64,000 nt of DNA from Anaerovorax odorimutans (lineage in GTDB: Bacteria; Bacillota; Clostridia; Peptostreptococcales; Anaerovoracaceae): NCBI RefSeq assembly GCF_024459955.1, contig NZ_JANFXK010000011.1, positions 1 to 64,000 of the forward strand. The letters are read 5' to 3'. The position numbers were made by a program, and so were the translations under genes. Shown here piece by piece: positions 53,084 through 61,234 of this stretch (its first letter is position 1; each line of letters opens with the position of its first letter). Below the pieces are notes generated by a model. The model worked only from the letters and a program-made list of their open reading frames with translations. It searched no databases and was not told the origin of the DNA.

Positions 53084-55587
53084 TTTTTCTGCTCCTCCAA
53101 TTGCCATGCATAGTCCTCAATTGTCTTTCCGTACAGCCGGACAATCTGATCGATGACTTGAATGCATGCGTTCCTCTCTTCCTGGTTCGTATCCTGCAAT
53201 TTATCGATGTACCAATTAACTACAAAGAAATCCAGCTTTCGTTCAATATATTCCCCCAGTAAACCATAATCTCTGAGTCTCCGCACTTGATACTCCTCTA
53301 AAATCAGGGACTTACGAAAGAAACCTTCTCCCACATCATTGATGGAGGAGTCCATCCTCTGAGCGTAATAAGTATGGATTGGCACGTTCAGATAATAGAC
53401 AGTCTGCGCATTCAGCATCAGTTCATGGAAGAACCAGGTATCCTCTCCAAAAGCGCCCACTGGATTTTCCAGTCCGTTTTCCGTAATCAGTTCACGCCGG
53501 ATTAAGCATGCCTGGATACTCTGGCTTCTGAAGTTTTCCGAAAGCAGCAGTTCTTTCGGCTGTTCGATCTTCTGGTCTTTGAACAAATATCCGATTCGCA
53601 TCAGCTTTTCTGAGGTGGCCCGCATGAGAATGGCGCCAAAGGCCATGTCCGCATTTGTATGGTTCAGTTTGTCATAGAGTTTTGAATAGCCGTCGTTAAT
53701 CGCTTCATTATCCGGATCCAAATAAGTAATATAAGGTTCTATCGACAGCTCTACCCCTTTATTCCTCGGCCTTGCCGCACTGCCGCTGCCGCCTGTTTCA
53801 AAGTAATAGGCCGTTACATTATCATACCGACATTCCAAATCCCGGATCGCATCCAGGGTATGGGGATCGTCAGAGCCATCATCGATCAGGTAAATCTGCA
53901 TCCTGTCAAAGATACTGCTCCTCAGCAGACTACGGAAGCACCTCCCTTGCAGATACGTGCCGTTATTGTAAACTGGAACAATAACAGCAATTTCTTTTCT
54001 TTGCCCTGTGATCTGCCTGGTCTCATTGACTTCAAAAGGATCCAGCTTAAAACCCCTTCCGGTTACTGTCTCGCTCTGCAGCTTCCTCATTTTCTCATAA
54101 GCTGCTCTTGTCATGACCGTAAGGCCCAAGTCTGCAGTTTGCCGGATAAAGTCATATTCTTCCCCTTCTGCCTCTGAGTCTTTTGTGACAAAATCCACAT
54201 CACAGTATTTAAAGGCGTTCATCATATCGGTCAGATAATGGCGGCTGTATTCATAGTCCTCGTCAAACCAGGCCACAAACCCGTCCTGAGTGAAGCACTC
54301 CTCATCCTCTTCCACAGTCAAAAGCACTTTTTCTTCATAGCTCTGCTGGCTGAACATGCGGCGGATCGATTCGCTTTTTGCCCTGCACACCACGGTTATC
54401 TGGCGGACCGGGAACCTGTGGTTCACACCGCATTTCTCAAAGATCGTGTTGAGCCGGTCAAAGACCGTTTTATCAGACATAACATTCCGGAGATTCTCAA
54501 TCTGCATCCGATACAGTTCTTCCTTCGTATATCCATCCAGAATTTCTCCCACTTCCTCGGAATGATTGATCAGAAACACGCCCGGAAAGCATTCCGAAAC
54601 GGCCAGGGAGTAGTTGGAAAGCATCAGGCATCCCAGCGCCTGCAGCTCGTACACTCTCATGGCGCACATGGTCGGGCTGTCCTGCACCGTGTTGATATTC
54701 ACATTAAAGTCAAACAGCTTGTGTATCTTCTGCAAGACTGTATGAGGGACGGCAGGTATGACAGAAGGACGGTATCTTCTTGGAAACCGGTATCCCGGAA
54801 GAGTTACCTCTGTATTCCGATCAGCAATCATCAAATTGTGGCCGCTGTCGAGTACCCCCTTAAACAGCAGATTGATATCTCTGCAACGTTTTTTATACCG
54901 CTCCATCCAGCTTCCGGCGAAGAATACGGTAGAACAGTCATAGACATCCTGCATCGTTCTTTTTCGATTCATTCCAATGGGATTGTGGAACAGCGGATTC
55001 ACTCCGTATTCCAGCAGAAACGCATTGGAGTTTCCCGTATCCTGTCTATAACGTTCCACACAATCCAAATCGGTTGTGAAAATATAATCGCATTCTCTGG
55101 CAATCGGCAGGTAGCGGTCATAATTGGTTGGATCCTCAATCGACTGAAAAACCGTCGTAAGCTTCCTTTCATTGGCGTACCGAATCAGCTTCGGTACTTC
55201 GCCGTGCCGCTCATCTCCATACCAGTCGTTCTGGTACATCCCCCTCCAGCAGCTCACGTACATGACCATATCCAGCCCCGCATTATCAATGAATTCCTGA
55301 TAGTGCTCATAGGGAATCGCAACAAACCCCGCAGCATCTTTATAATAGTTATACATGAACTCATCCGTAAGGATGCCAATGGTCAGTTCGGACTTTTTGT
55401 AGTAGGCGCTGCCATTGGAGTCCGCAATGCTCCCGGCGATTGTCTCAATTTTCTGCATCAGCTCCAAATTCTTCTGCGGAACAGGTCGAATGGTGAAGCT
55501 TTGCATGATTCCTGACAGAATCTGTCCGACTTTATTGAGCACTCTGCGCCAAGTCAGATGCTTTAACCTGAGGATCAATGATTTCAC
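53065..55587 (-). CDS. Two-domain glycosyltransferase (CgeB-like plus GT2)
   Basis: The 840-residue protein starts at GTG 55587, which has GGAGG six bases upstream; a longer frame to 55611 would put that site inside the gene. Residues of about 50-400 resemble CgeB/DUF3880 glycosyltransferases (TIGILTDEFMYNYYKDAAGF, ECDYIFTTDLDCVERY, YELQALGCLMLSNYSLAVSE). About 525-760 is a GT2 domain (IAVIVPVYNNGTYLQGRCFR, IDDGSDDPH, YLDPDNEAIN). Paralogous to the second half of the 1378-residue protein. The pair probably builds the repeating unit or main chain. Confidence 0.87.
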   Translation of the reverse strand: MKSLILRLKHLTWRRVLNKVGQILSGIMQSFTIRPVPQKNLELMQKIETIAGSIADSNGSAYYKKSELTIGILTDEFMYNYYKDAAGFVAIPYEHYQEFIDNAGLDMVMYVSCWRGMYQNDWYGDERHGEVPKLIRYANERKLTTVFQSIEDPTNYDRYLPIARECDYIFTTDLDCVERYRQDTGNSNAFLLEYGVNPLFHNPIGMNRKRTMQDVYDCSTVFFAGSWMERYKKRCRDINLLFKGVLDSGHNLMIADRNTEVTLPGYRFPRRYRPSVIPAVPHTVLQKIHKLFDFNVNINTVQDSPTMCAMRVYELQALGCLMLSNYSLAVSECFPGVFLINHSEEVGEILDGYTKEELYRMQIENLRNVMSDKTVFDRLNTIFEKCGVNHRFPVRQITVVCRAKSESIRRMFSQQSYEEKVLLTVEEDEECFTQDGFVAWFDEDYEYSRHYLTDMMNAFKYCDVDFVTKDSEAEGEEYDFIRQTADLGLTVMTRAAYEKMRKLQSETVTGRGFKLDPFEVNETRQITGQRKEIAVIVPVYNNGTYLQGRCFRSLLRSSIFDRMQIYLIDDGSDDPHTLDAIRDLECRYDNVTAYYFETGGSGSAARPRNKGVELSIEPYITYLDPDNEAINDGYSKLYDKLNHTNADMAFGAILMRATSEKLMRIGYLFKDQKIEQPKELLLSENFRSQSIQACLIRRELITENGLENPVGAFGEDTWFFHELMLNAQTVYYLNVPIHTYYAQRMDSSINDVGEGFFRKSLILEEYQVRRLRDYGLLGEYIERKLDFFVVNWYIDKLQDTNQEERNACIQVIDQIVRLYGKTIEDYAWQLEEQKKCSSET

Positions 55588-55603
55588 TTTCCGCCTCCTG
55601 AAC

Positions 55604-56785
55604 TTACACACAGAGGCAGTCCGCTGCTTCCAGCTCCTGCCTGCGATCCATAAATTCCTTGTGCTTCTGTGCCAGTACCAAAAAATCCGGACCAGAGAGT
55701 ACCTGCTCCAGGGAAACCATCGGAATTCCTTCTACTATGTCTTCTTTTATATTCGGATCGCAGCCTCGTACCAAATATCCTCTATCCTGCAGGGCCTTTG
55801 CCAGCACCACCGACGGGCTCTCCCGAAAATCGTCAATATCCGGCTTATAGCTCATTCCCAAAATGGTTACCGGCCGTTCTTTCGTTTCTCCCAGTTTGCA
55901 AGCGATTTTTTCCGCCAGAAAATGGGGCTTAAAAGTATTGACCGTTCTTGCCGCATGAATCAGCTGCGCTTCCTTGGGAAACCGTTCCACAATGAAGTAG
56001 GGATCCACCGCCAGACAGTGGCCTCCTACGCCGACTCCCGGCGATAAAATATTCACCCTCGGATGCCGGTTCGCAAGCTGTATCAGTTCTTTCGTATCAA
56101 TCCGGAGCTTACTGCAAATCATAGACAGTTCATTGGCAAAGGCGATGTTGACATCCCGATACGAATTTTCAACCAGTTTACACAGTTCCGCCATTACATC
56201 ATCGGTCAGAAAGATGTTCCCCTTCCTTAAGAATGTTTCATACAGGGCTTTGGACTTGAGAGCGGATTCCTCCCGTTCTGCCCCGATAATCCGATCATTG
56301 TTCTGCATTTCATACATGATATTTCCCGGCATCACCCGCTCCGGGCAGTGAGCTGTATAAAACCGATCTCTTGCAAGGCCGCTTTCCTGTTCTAAAATAT
56401 CGGTCATAGTTCTCGTAGTCGTTGGAGGCACTGTGGATTCCAGAATAACCAAATCGCCTTCTTTTAAAATCGCTGCCACAGAGCGGGCCGCTTGTTCCAC
56501 ATAGGACAGATCGGCGATTTTTTCATCGTTTTTAAAAGGTGTTGGAACGGAAATAATGTAAACATCGCTTTCCTGCAGAGTATCAAAGGCCTGGAACATC
56601 CCATTTTTCAGCACTTGCTCAAATAAAGGCTGCAGCCCTGCCTCCACAATATGTATCTGCCCTCTATTCAGTTTTTTTACAACATCCTCCGATACATCAA
56701 ACCCTTTTACCTTCGAGCCGTTCATCGCCAGCGCAATTGCCGTCGGCAGCCCAATATACCCCAGTCCGATTACACTTACATTCAT
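55604..56785 (-). CDS. wecC: UDP-ManNAc 6-dehydrogenase
   Basis: The 393-residue UDP-sugar dehydrogenase has the NAD loop GLGYIGLPTA, the STVPPTTTRTM and CPERVMPG motifs and the catalytic Cys in GVGVGGHCLAVDP. YKPDIDDFRESPS is the C-terminal domain signature. In enterobacterial common-antigen synthesis WecC oxidises UDP-ManNAc twice to UDP-ManNAcA. The closeness of wecB and a wecG/tagA gene supports that substrate, although a UDP-GlcNAc dehydrogenase is possible. Confidence 0.88.
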   Translation of the reverse strand: MNVSVIGLGYIGLPTAIALAMNGSKVKGFDVSEDVVKKLNRGQIHIVEAGLQPLFEQVLKNGMFQAFDTLQESDVYIISVPTPFKNDEKIADLSYVEQAARSVAAILKEGDLVILESTVPPTTTRTMTDILEQESGLARDRFYTAHCPERVMPGNIMYEMQNNDRIIGAEREESALKSKALYETFLRKGNIFLTDDVMAELCKLVENSYRDVNIAFANELSMICSKLRIDTKELIQLANRHPRVNILSPGVGVGGHCLAVDPYFIVERFPKEAQLIHAARTVNTFKPHFLAEKIACKLGETKERPVTILGMSYKPDIDDFRESPSVVLAKALQDRGYLVRGCDPNIKEDIVEGIPMVSLEQVLSGPDFLVLAQKHKEFMDRRQELEAADCLCV

Positions 56786-56799
56786 TTCTGTTTCCTCTC

Positions 56800-57531
56800 C
56801 TATAACTTATGATTCATATATAAAAATTTCAGGATCAACATAATATGCGAAAACCGTTTTTTTTGAAATACGATTCGATACAGCCATTCCATATTGGCCT
56901 TCTGGATCCAGACCGGAGCCCGCTTGACATTCCCGGAAATCACATCCACCGAACCCCCTACGCCCAGAAAGAATTTCACATTCGGCAGAGCGTCCCGGTT
57001 GGCATGTATATATAATTCCTGCAGGGGGCTCCCGCAGGCCACAAACAGAATATCCGCTTTGCTTTCATTGATCAGGCGGTTGACGGATTCCGTATCCGTT
57101 TCATATCCGTTTACATATCCAGCAATACGGATGCCTGGGTATAGCTTTTTTAAATTTTCTACTGCCTGTACCAGATTTTCCTGGGATGCGCCATAAATAA
57201 AAATCGAAGCGCCAAGTTCCAGGGACAGCATGCAGATCTGATGCATAAAGTCGATTCCGGTTATTCGCTCCTGAATCCGAAGCTGTTTCTTTTTAGCTTC
57301 ATGCAGAATTCCCACACCGTCCGGAATCAGAATATCCGCGCTTTGCAGCACCTCCCGAACCTCCTGTTTTTCACATGCTAGCATGACCTTCAGCGGATTG
57401 ATGGCGTATACGATGTTAGAAAGCTGATGCTGAAAATCATATCTGATTTTTTCTACCAGTTTCCTGCGGCTTCCCGAATAAATCTTGTAACCCAACATAT
57501 GAATGGTTTCCAGTTCATCCATAATCATCAT
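56800..57531 (-). CDS. WecG/TagA/CpsF-family N-acetylmannosaminyl transferase
   Basis: The 243-residue GT26 protein has the family signatures PDGVGILHEAKK, ERITGIDFM and FIYGASQENLVQAV. VACGSPLQELYI and FLGVGGSVDVISG follow. TagA adds ManNAc, and WecG adds ManNAcA, to GlcNAc-pyrophosphoryl-undecaprenol. Because both a UDP-ManNAc source and its dehydrogenase are nearby, either donor is possible. It would build the linkage unit of the polymer. Confidence 0.9.
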   Translation of the reverse strand: MMIMDELETIHMLGYKIYSGSRRKLVEKIRYDFQHQLSNIVYAINPLKVMLACEKQEVREVLQSADILIPDGVGILHEAKKKQLRIQERITGIDFMHQICMLSLELGASIFIYGASQENLVQAVENLKKLYPGIRIAGYVNGYETDTESVNRLINESKADILFVACGSPLQELYIHANRDALPNVKFFLGVGGSVDVISGNVKRAPVWIQKANMEWLYRIVFQKKRFSHIMLILKFLYMNHKL

Positions 57532-57534
57532 TTC

Positions 57535-58428
57535 TTATCTCCGTTTATATTCATCCGCTACAGATATCATCCGATTAAAGTTTTCTTGAAATACTGGTTG
57601 CCAGCTGTAATTGGAGAACCGGTTTTCTAAAATCTCAAGGATCAGCTTTTGAAATTGCTTCTTGGTGGACAGATGCATATTCACCGGAAACTTTCGATAA
57701 ATCTGCTCGACCAAACCCTCCCGGTATTCATCTTTGACGCCCTGCAGCCGTCTGCGAATTTCCGGGCTGAGATACAAACCTTCATAGCTGTCCTGCAGCT
57801 CCTCCCGGGTCATCCGATTCCGAATATATTTTAGGAAATACCCGTAATAGTCCAGTCCGCTGACCTCAAAATACAGGGCACTCAGATAGCTGTACAGCGC
57901 TTGCGGTTTGCAGGAAAGCCGCTCATACAATTCCCCGATCTCATAGAAAAGATTCTGGACTCCCAGGTAATCGTTTCGCTTTCTATGCTGGTTCAGCCTG
58001 CTCATCAGCAGGGAAATCATCACGGTATCAAAATCGGACTTCCCAGTACGATGTTTCCACTTCTGGTAATCAGAAATTCGTACATAGGGGCTGGCAAAGT
58101 CGAAAAACAGCAGGAAATCCTTCCGCTTTTCCACAAAGACTTTTCCTTTTTCCGTAATTGAGATAACCGCTTCGGACAAAAACGTTCTGCCCTTTGCTGT
58201 AGAAGTAATCGCTACGAATTTTTCTTTTTTCAGATAACCGGATTTCAGCAGCCGGCTCACCCAGCTCCGACTGCCGGAGATTCGAAGATCACTGTCAAAC
58301 TCCATCCTGCGGCAAACTTCCGCCTCTGTATGCGGTTCTTCAAAGCAGCTTAGAAACAGCGTATCCAGATAGTCCTCTTCCCATTTCTCTTTTTGCTTCT
58401 TTTTCTTATGTTTTTTATCTGAACGCAC
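57535..58428 (-). CDS. Unrecognised protein of the glycopolymer locus
   Basis: The 297-residue soluble protein has a very basic start (KKHKKKKQKEKW), then a possible winged-helix-like region (EAEVCRRMEFDSDLRISGSR, then SWVSRLLKSGYLKKEKFVAI; about 35-80). The rest is helical, with TPR-like character around YLGVQNLFYEIGELYERLSC. No signal peptide or membrane span. It lies between a cadherin-like membrane protein and tagA/wecG, with gaps of three to six bases. It may regulate or scaffold the locus; the function is unknown. Confidence 0.6.
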   Translation of the reverse strand: MRSDKKHKKKKQKEKWEEDYLDTLFLSCFEEPHTEAEVCRRMEFDSDLRISGSRSWVSRLLKSGYLKKEKFVAITSTAKGRTFLSEAVISITEKGKVFVEKRKDFLLFFDFASPYVRISDYQKWKHRTGKSDFDTVMISLLMSRLNQHRKRNDYLGVQNLFYEIGELYERLSCKPQALYSYLSALYFEVSGLDYYGYFLKYIRNRMTREELQDSYEGLYLSPEIRRRLQGVKDEYREGLVEQIYRKFPVNMHLSTKKQFQKLILEILENRFSNYSWQPVFQENFNRMISVADEYKRR

Positions 58429-58434
58429 CGGTTA

Positions 58435-59370
58435 TTAGTCTCCTTCCTCCTGTCTGCTGTCTTCTGCCTCTTCCAGGGAAAGATGCGGACTGAAATAACG
58501 GATCTGTTCCTTCCGAAGCTTCCTTCCATTTCTCAGGGCAATGATAAGAATCGCGCACAGCAGCAGGGTGATTATTGCTCCTCCAATCACAATATATTTG
58601 GCCGCATAGGATTGCTGATCTTTCGATAACGATTGGATTTTCCCCTGTCCGGAGTCATACAGGTAATACCCTGCCTGCTCGTCACCGCCTCCATACAGCA
58701 GTTCCTTTTCAGATGGTACGGTAATATATGATTCTCCGTCGATTGTTTTTATTTCTATGTGATTCAGCGCATCTTCCCCTGGGTCGTAAGCATACCAGCG
58801 TGTATCCCTTTCATCCAGGTCATTTGCATATTGGAGCAAAATCAGATGTTCCTTCGAATTTTCCGCTGTTGTAATGGATTGTCCCTTTATCTTATGTTCA
58901 GAATATGTGAAGCCGTGTGGCAGAGCTGCCAGATCTGGTTTTTCCTGCGGTACATACAGTTTTCCTTTTGAAAGAATTTCAAGCTTTTTTACAAAATGCA
59001 CTTGAATGGTGTAAATTGTTTTTTTCCCATTTGCCGCTGTTACGGTAACGGTTTTTTTCACATCTTTTCCATTCAGCTTTGCAGGACCTTCTGCCGCGAT
59101 CTTTAAGGAATTATCACTGACTCTTGCTGTTGTACGGCAGCTATCTGTCTTAGAATCCTTCTCAAGGTATACGTGGTACTCATAATGATTTGGAGAAAAT
59201 TCCGGTGCCAGCTCTCCACAATCAATGGATAAACTGGAAAGCCGCACGGCGCTGTCCTTTTCCGGAACGCCATAAACTGCCTCCCCTCCCCAAAAAAAGC
59301 TGATGAGCATTAAGAGAAGCAGTCCGATCAGAATTGGATATCTAACTTTATTCCATATTTGTTGTTTCAT
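58435..59370 (-). CDS. Membrane-anchored protein with cadherin-like beta domain
   Basis: The 311-residue protein has a signal-type span (about 11-27), then a cadherin-like beta-sandwich (VRLSSLSIDCGELAPEFSPN, YEYHVYLEK, VTVTAANGKKTIYTIQVHFV; about 40-135). A second domain of about 110 residues follows, then a C-terminal span (YIVIGGAIITLLLCAILIIA) and a charged tail. AGGCGGT precedes the ATG at 59370. Placed just after the dead ABC ATPase, it may act at the cell surface in polymer handling. No enzyme motif is visible. Confidence 0.65.
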   Translation of the reverse strand: MKQQIWNKVRYPILIGLLLLMLISFFWGGEAVYGVPEKDSAVRLSSLSIDCGELAPEFSPNHYEYHVYLEKDSKTDSCRTTARVSDNSLKIAAEGPAKLNGKDVKKTVTVTAANGKKTIYTIQVHFVKKLEILSKGKLYVPQEKPDLAALPHGFTYSEHKIKGQSITTAENSKEHLILLQYANDLDERDTRWYAYDPGEDALNHIEIKTIDGESYITVPSEKELLYGGGDEQAGYYLYDSGQGKIQSLSKDQQSYAAKYIVIGGAIITLLLCAILIIALRNGRKLRKEQIRYFSPHLSLEEAEDSRQEEGD

Positions 59371-59395
59371 TTTACCGCCTGTATGATTCAGAGCA

Positions 59396-60088
59396 CTAAA
59401 GTTGTTGAAAGCTCTCCAGTGCCTCATTAATTTCACTATCTTCCACGAGTCTGCCGTTTTTCAGGACAATTCCTCGTTTACAAAAAAAATCTGCCGCATC
59501 CGCAGAATTGGTAACCAGTAAAAGTGTTCCCCCGGTCTGAATCCAAGCTTCCAGTTTCTTCTGACACTTTTGCAGAAATACCGTTTCCTTCAAGGCGAAA
59601 TTCGGATCCATCAGAAGAATGCCATCTCTCATGCAGTACGTAATTGCAAAGGCCAGACGCATTTTCATCTCTTCCGAATACGATTTTACCGGTTCATCTA
59701 TCAGATCTCCTAACTCCGCAAAAGTCAGGATTTCCTCCTCCATCTCTTCAATTTCTATTTTTTCCAGGCCCTGTTCAGCCCCTTTTCGGTAAATATTTTT
59801 TCTGCCGCTGGTGTTGACATGAAAGAAACCCGGCCCATTTTCCAGGGCTTTAATACGCCCATTGATTCGAAGGGTTCCAAAGGTTGGTTCCTCTGATCTG
59901 GACAGAAGATTCTTTAGGCAGGAATACAGTTCCTGCGTCCTGTCTTTCTGCAGGAATGCCACTGCTTCTCCCTGCTGAATCGTAATGGAAACATTATGCA
60001 GGCTTTCACGTCGCCCTTCCTGTTTCGTACAGATATGTCTTAATTTGATTGCAAATTTTCCATCCATAATCCTCTGATTCATATGCAC
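59396..60088 (-). CDS. Degenerate Wzt/TagH-like ABC ATPase paralogue
   Basis: The 230-residue protein aligns along its length with the exporter ATPase at 51546 (FAELGDLIDEPVKSYSEEMK against FSELGDFIQKPVKTYSSGMY), but every catalytic motif is changed. The Walker A GENGSGKST is replaced by QKDRTQELY (47-55), the signature YSSGM is YSEEM (137-141), the Walker B Glu is Pro162 and the switch His is Asn194. The frame is intact with no stops, so it is maintained as a protein. It heads the operon. A regulatory or structural role in the exporter is inferred. The start is a GTG at 60088 with GGAGGAG 11 bases upstream; a 29-codon frame overlaps it. Confidence 0.75.
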   Translation of the reverse strand: MHMNQRIMDGKFAIKLRHICTKQEGRRESLHNVSITIQQGEAVAFLQKDRTQELYSCLKNLLSRSEEPTFGTLRINGRIKALENGPGFFHVNTSGRKNIYRKGAEQGLEKIEIEEMEEEILTFAELGDLIDEPVKSYSEEMKMRLAFAITYCMRDGILLMDPNFALKETVFLQKCQKKLEAWIQTGGTLLLVTNSADAADFFCKRGIVLKNGRLVEDSEINEALESFQQL

Positions 60089-60275
60089 TGCGCATATTGC
60101 TCCTCCATACGCTTTCTGTACCGCAAAGTACGAAAAGTTTCAGTTTTTTACCGATCACGCTGTTATTTTACATCTTTGGCTAGAAAAGCAGACAAAATTC
60201 GCCAGCTATGCTATACTTTTTCGAGAAGGTTTTTTGGCGCTTTTTTAGGGATTTTGTCTTTTGCACCGCAACAAG

Positions 60276-60313
60276 AAGCCTGGTTAAAAAGGTCTACTTT
60301 TTTAACCAGGCTT
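60276..60313. repeat. Perfect 15-bp inverted repeat
   Basis: AAGCCTGGTTAAAAA and TTTTTAACCAGGCTT are exact complements around a GGTCTAC-type loop. It lies upstream of the glycopolymer operon, between its likely promoter region and repeat copy 3. It could be a bidirectional terminator or an operator. The rest of 60089-60397 shows no gene. Confidence 0.65.
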
Positions 60314-60397
60314 GTTAACTTGTGATAATGTCACTATAGGATTTACTTGAGAAACTGTCCCAATTTGGTAGACTGGAACTTATAAAAGGAGGGGCCT

Positions 60398-60724
60398 CCG
60401 GTGGCTCAATTGGAGTATATCGCAGGGCCTCCGAAAAAAGCGAAAAAATGATAGTTTGGACTGAATTGTCCTTGGAAAATAAGAAAGAATATCGCAATAT
60501 ACAATTATTTAACATTCAAGCGATACTTTCAGAAAAAAACACGGCGAAATCCTGGGGAAAGTATCAAAACAGCACGGCTGAATACGCTCTATTGATATTC
60601 AGCCGTTTCTAGTTTTCAAAATCGCTGTGAAACTATCAAAATTGTGCCGCTTTCTTGTAACTATTGATATTCAGGCGTTAAAACCCCGGCTGGCGGGCAA
60701 AAAGGATTTTTCTCATATCCATTA
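60398..60724 (+). repeat. 72-bp-periodic dyad repeat, copy 3
   Basis: TATC boxes lie at 60418, 60490, 60562 and 60634, and GATA boxes at 60450, 60522, 60594 and 60666. All eight are exact, with a 72-base period and 32 bases within each pair. ACGGCTGAATA/TATTCAGCCGT forms an 11-pair stem within it. The element ends three bases before the stop codon of the GyrI-like gene and lies just outside the right end of the glycopolymer locus, in the same orientation as copy 2. Confidence 0.85.
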
Positions 60725-60727
60725 ATT

Positions 60728-61234
60728 TTATCGTTTTTCCACGGGAATTTGAACTTCCATCAGATAATCTTCCTCTGAATCCCGGTTCCAGCATCCGTCT
60801 ATGGCACTGTCGCGGGCAAAACCCGTCTGCTTGTATCCGTTTTCTTTGATCCACTTCTGAGCAAAGGCGTGTGCTTCTCCCAGCTTACTGTACGCCCCCC
60901 TGTGAAGCACTGTCACTGCCGTTGCCCCTTCAAGCGTCGTAAACTTATAGTCCGCACAGTCTCTGCCCGCAGCCGTAACCGCATCGCAAAATCGGCAGTG
61001 CAAATCTTTATCCCTGAATTCACCGTCCATATATAGCATAACGTTGTAATCGGGTTCCGTTAAGGCGATATCAGGATTTTCATTCATTACTTTATCAGAA
61101 AGGTCCTGCAGAAAATTGTCTTCAAGACTGATATTCAGAAAATCCGCCAGCGATTTCACATAATAATCTTTGTAATACACTGTATATTCGGGTATTTCTT
61201 TTATCACCGCCCGATAATCGTTATAATTTGCCAT
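60728..61234 (-). CDS. GyrI-like small-molecule-binding protein
   Basis: The 168-residue protein has the GyrI/AraC-effector fold pattern. An N-terminal strand reads RAVIKEIPEYTVYY, the middle contains YNVMLYMDGEFRDKDLHCRF, and the end is VTVLHRGAYSKLGEAHAFAQ followed by DYLMEVQIPVEK. Such domains bind hydrophobic small molecules and regulate or sequester them. It has no DNA-binding domain. The start overlaps the amidohydrolase gene by 14 bases, so it is probably linked to the same catabolic or detoxifying pathway. Confidence 0.75.
   Translation of the reverse strand: MANYNDYRAVIKEIPEYTVYYKDYYVKSLADFLNISLEDNFLQDLSDKVMNENPDIALTEPDYNVMLYMDGEFRDKDLHCRFCDAVTAAGRDCADYKFTTLEGATAVTVLHRGAYSKLGEAHAFAQKWIKENGYKQTGFARDSAIDGCWNRDSEEDYLMEVQIPVEKR

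Noticed and set aside
54238-55515. A 425-codon open frame on the plus strand
   Set aside because: Antisense to the 840-residue glycosyltransferase, whose paralogy to the fusion protein shows which strand codes.
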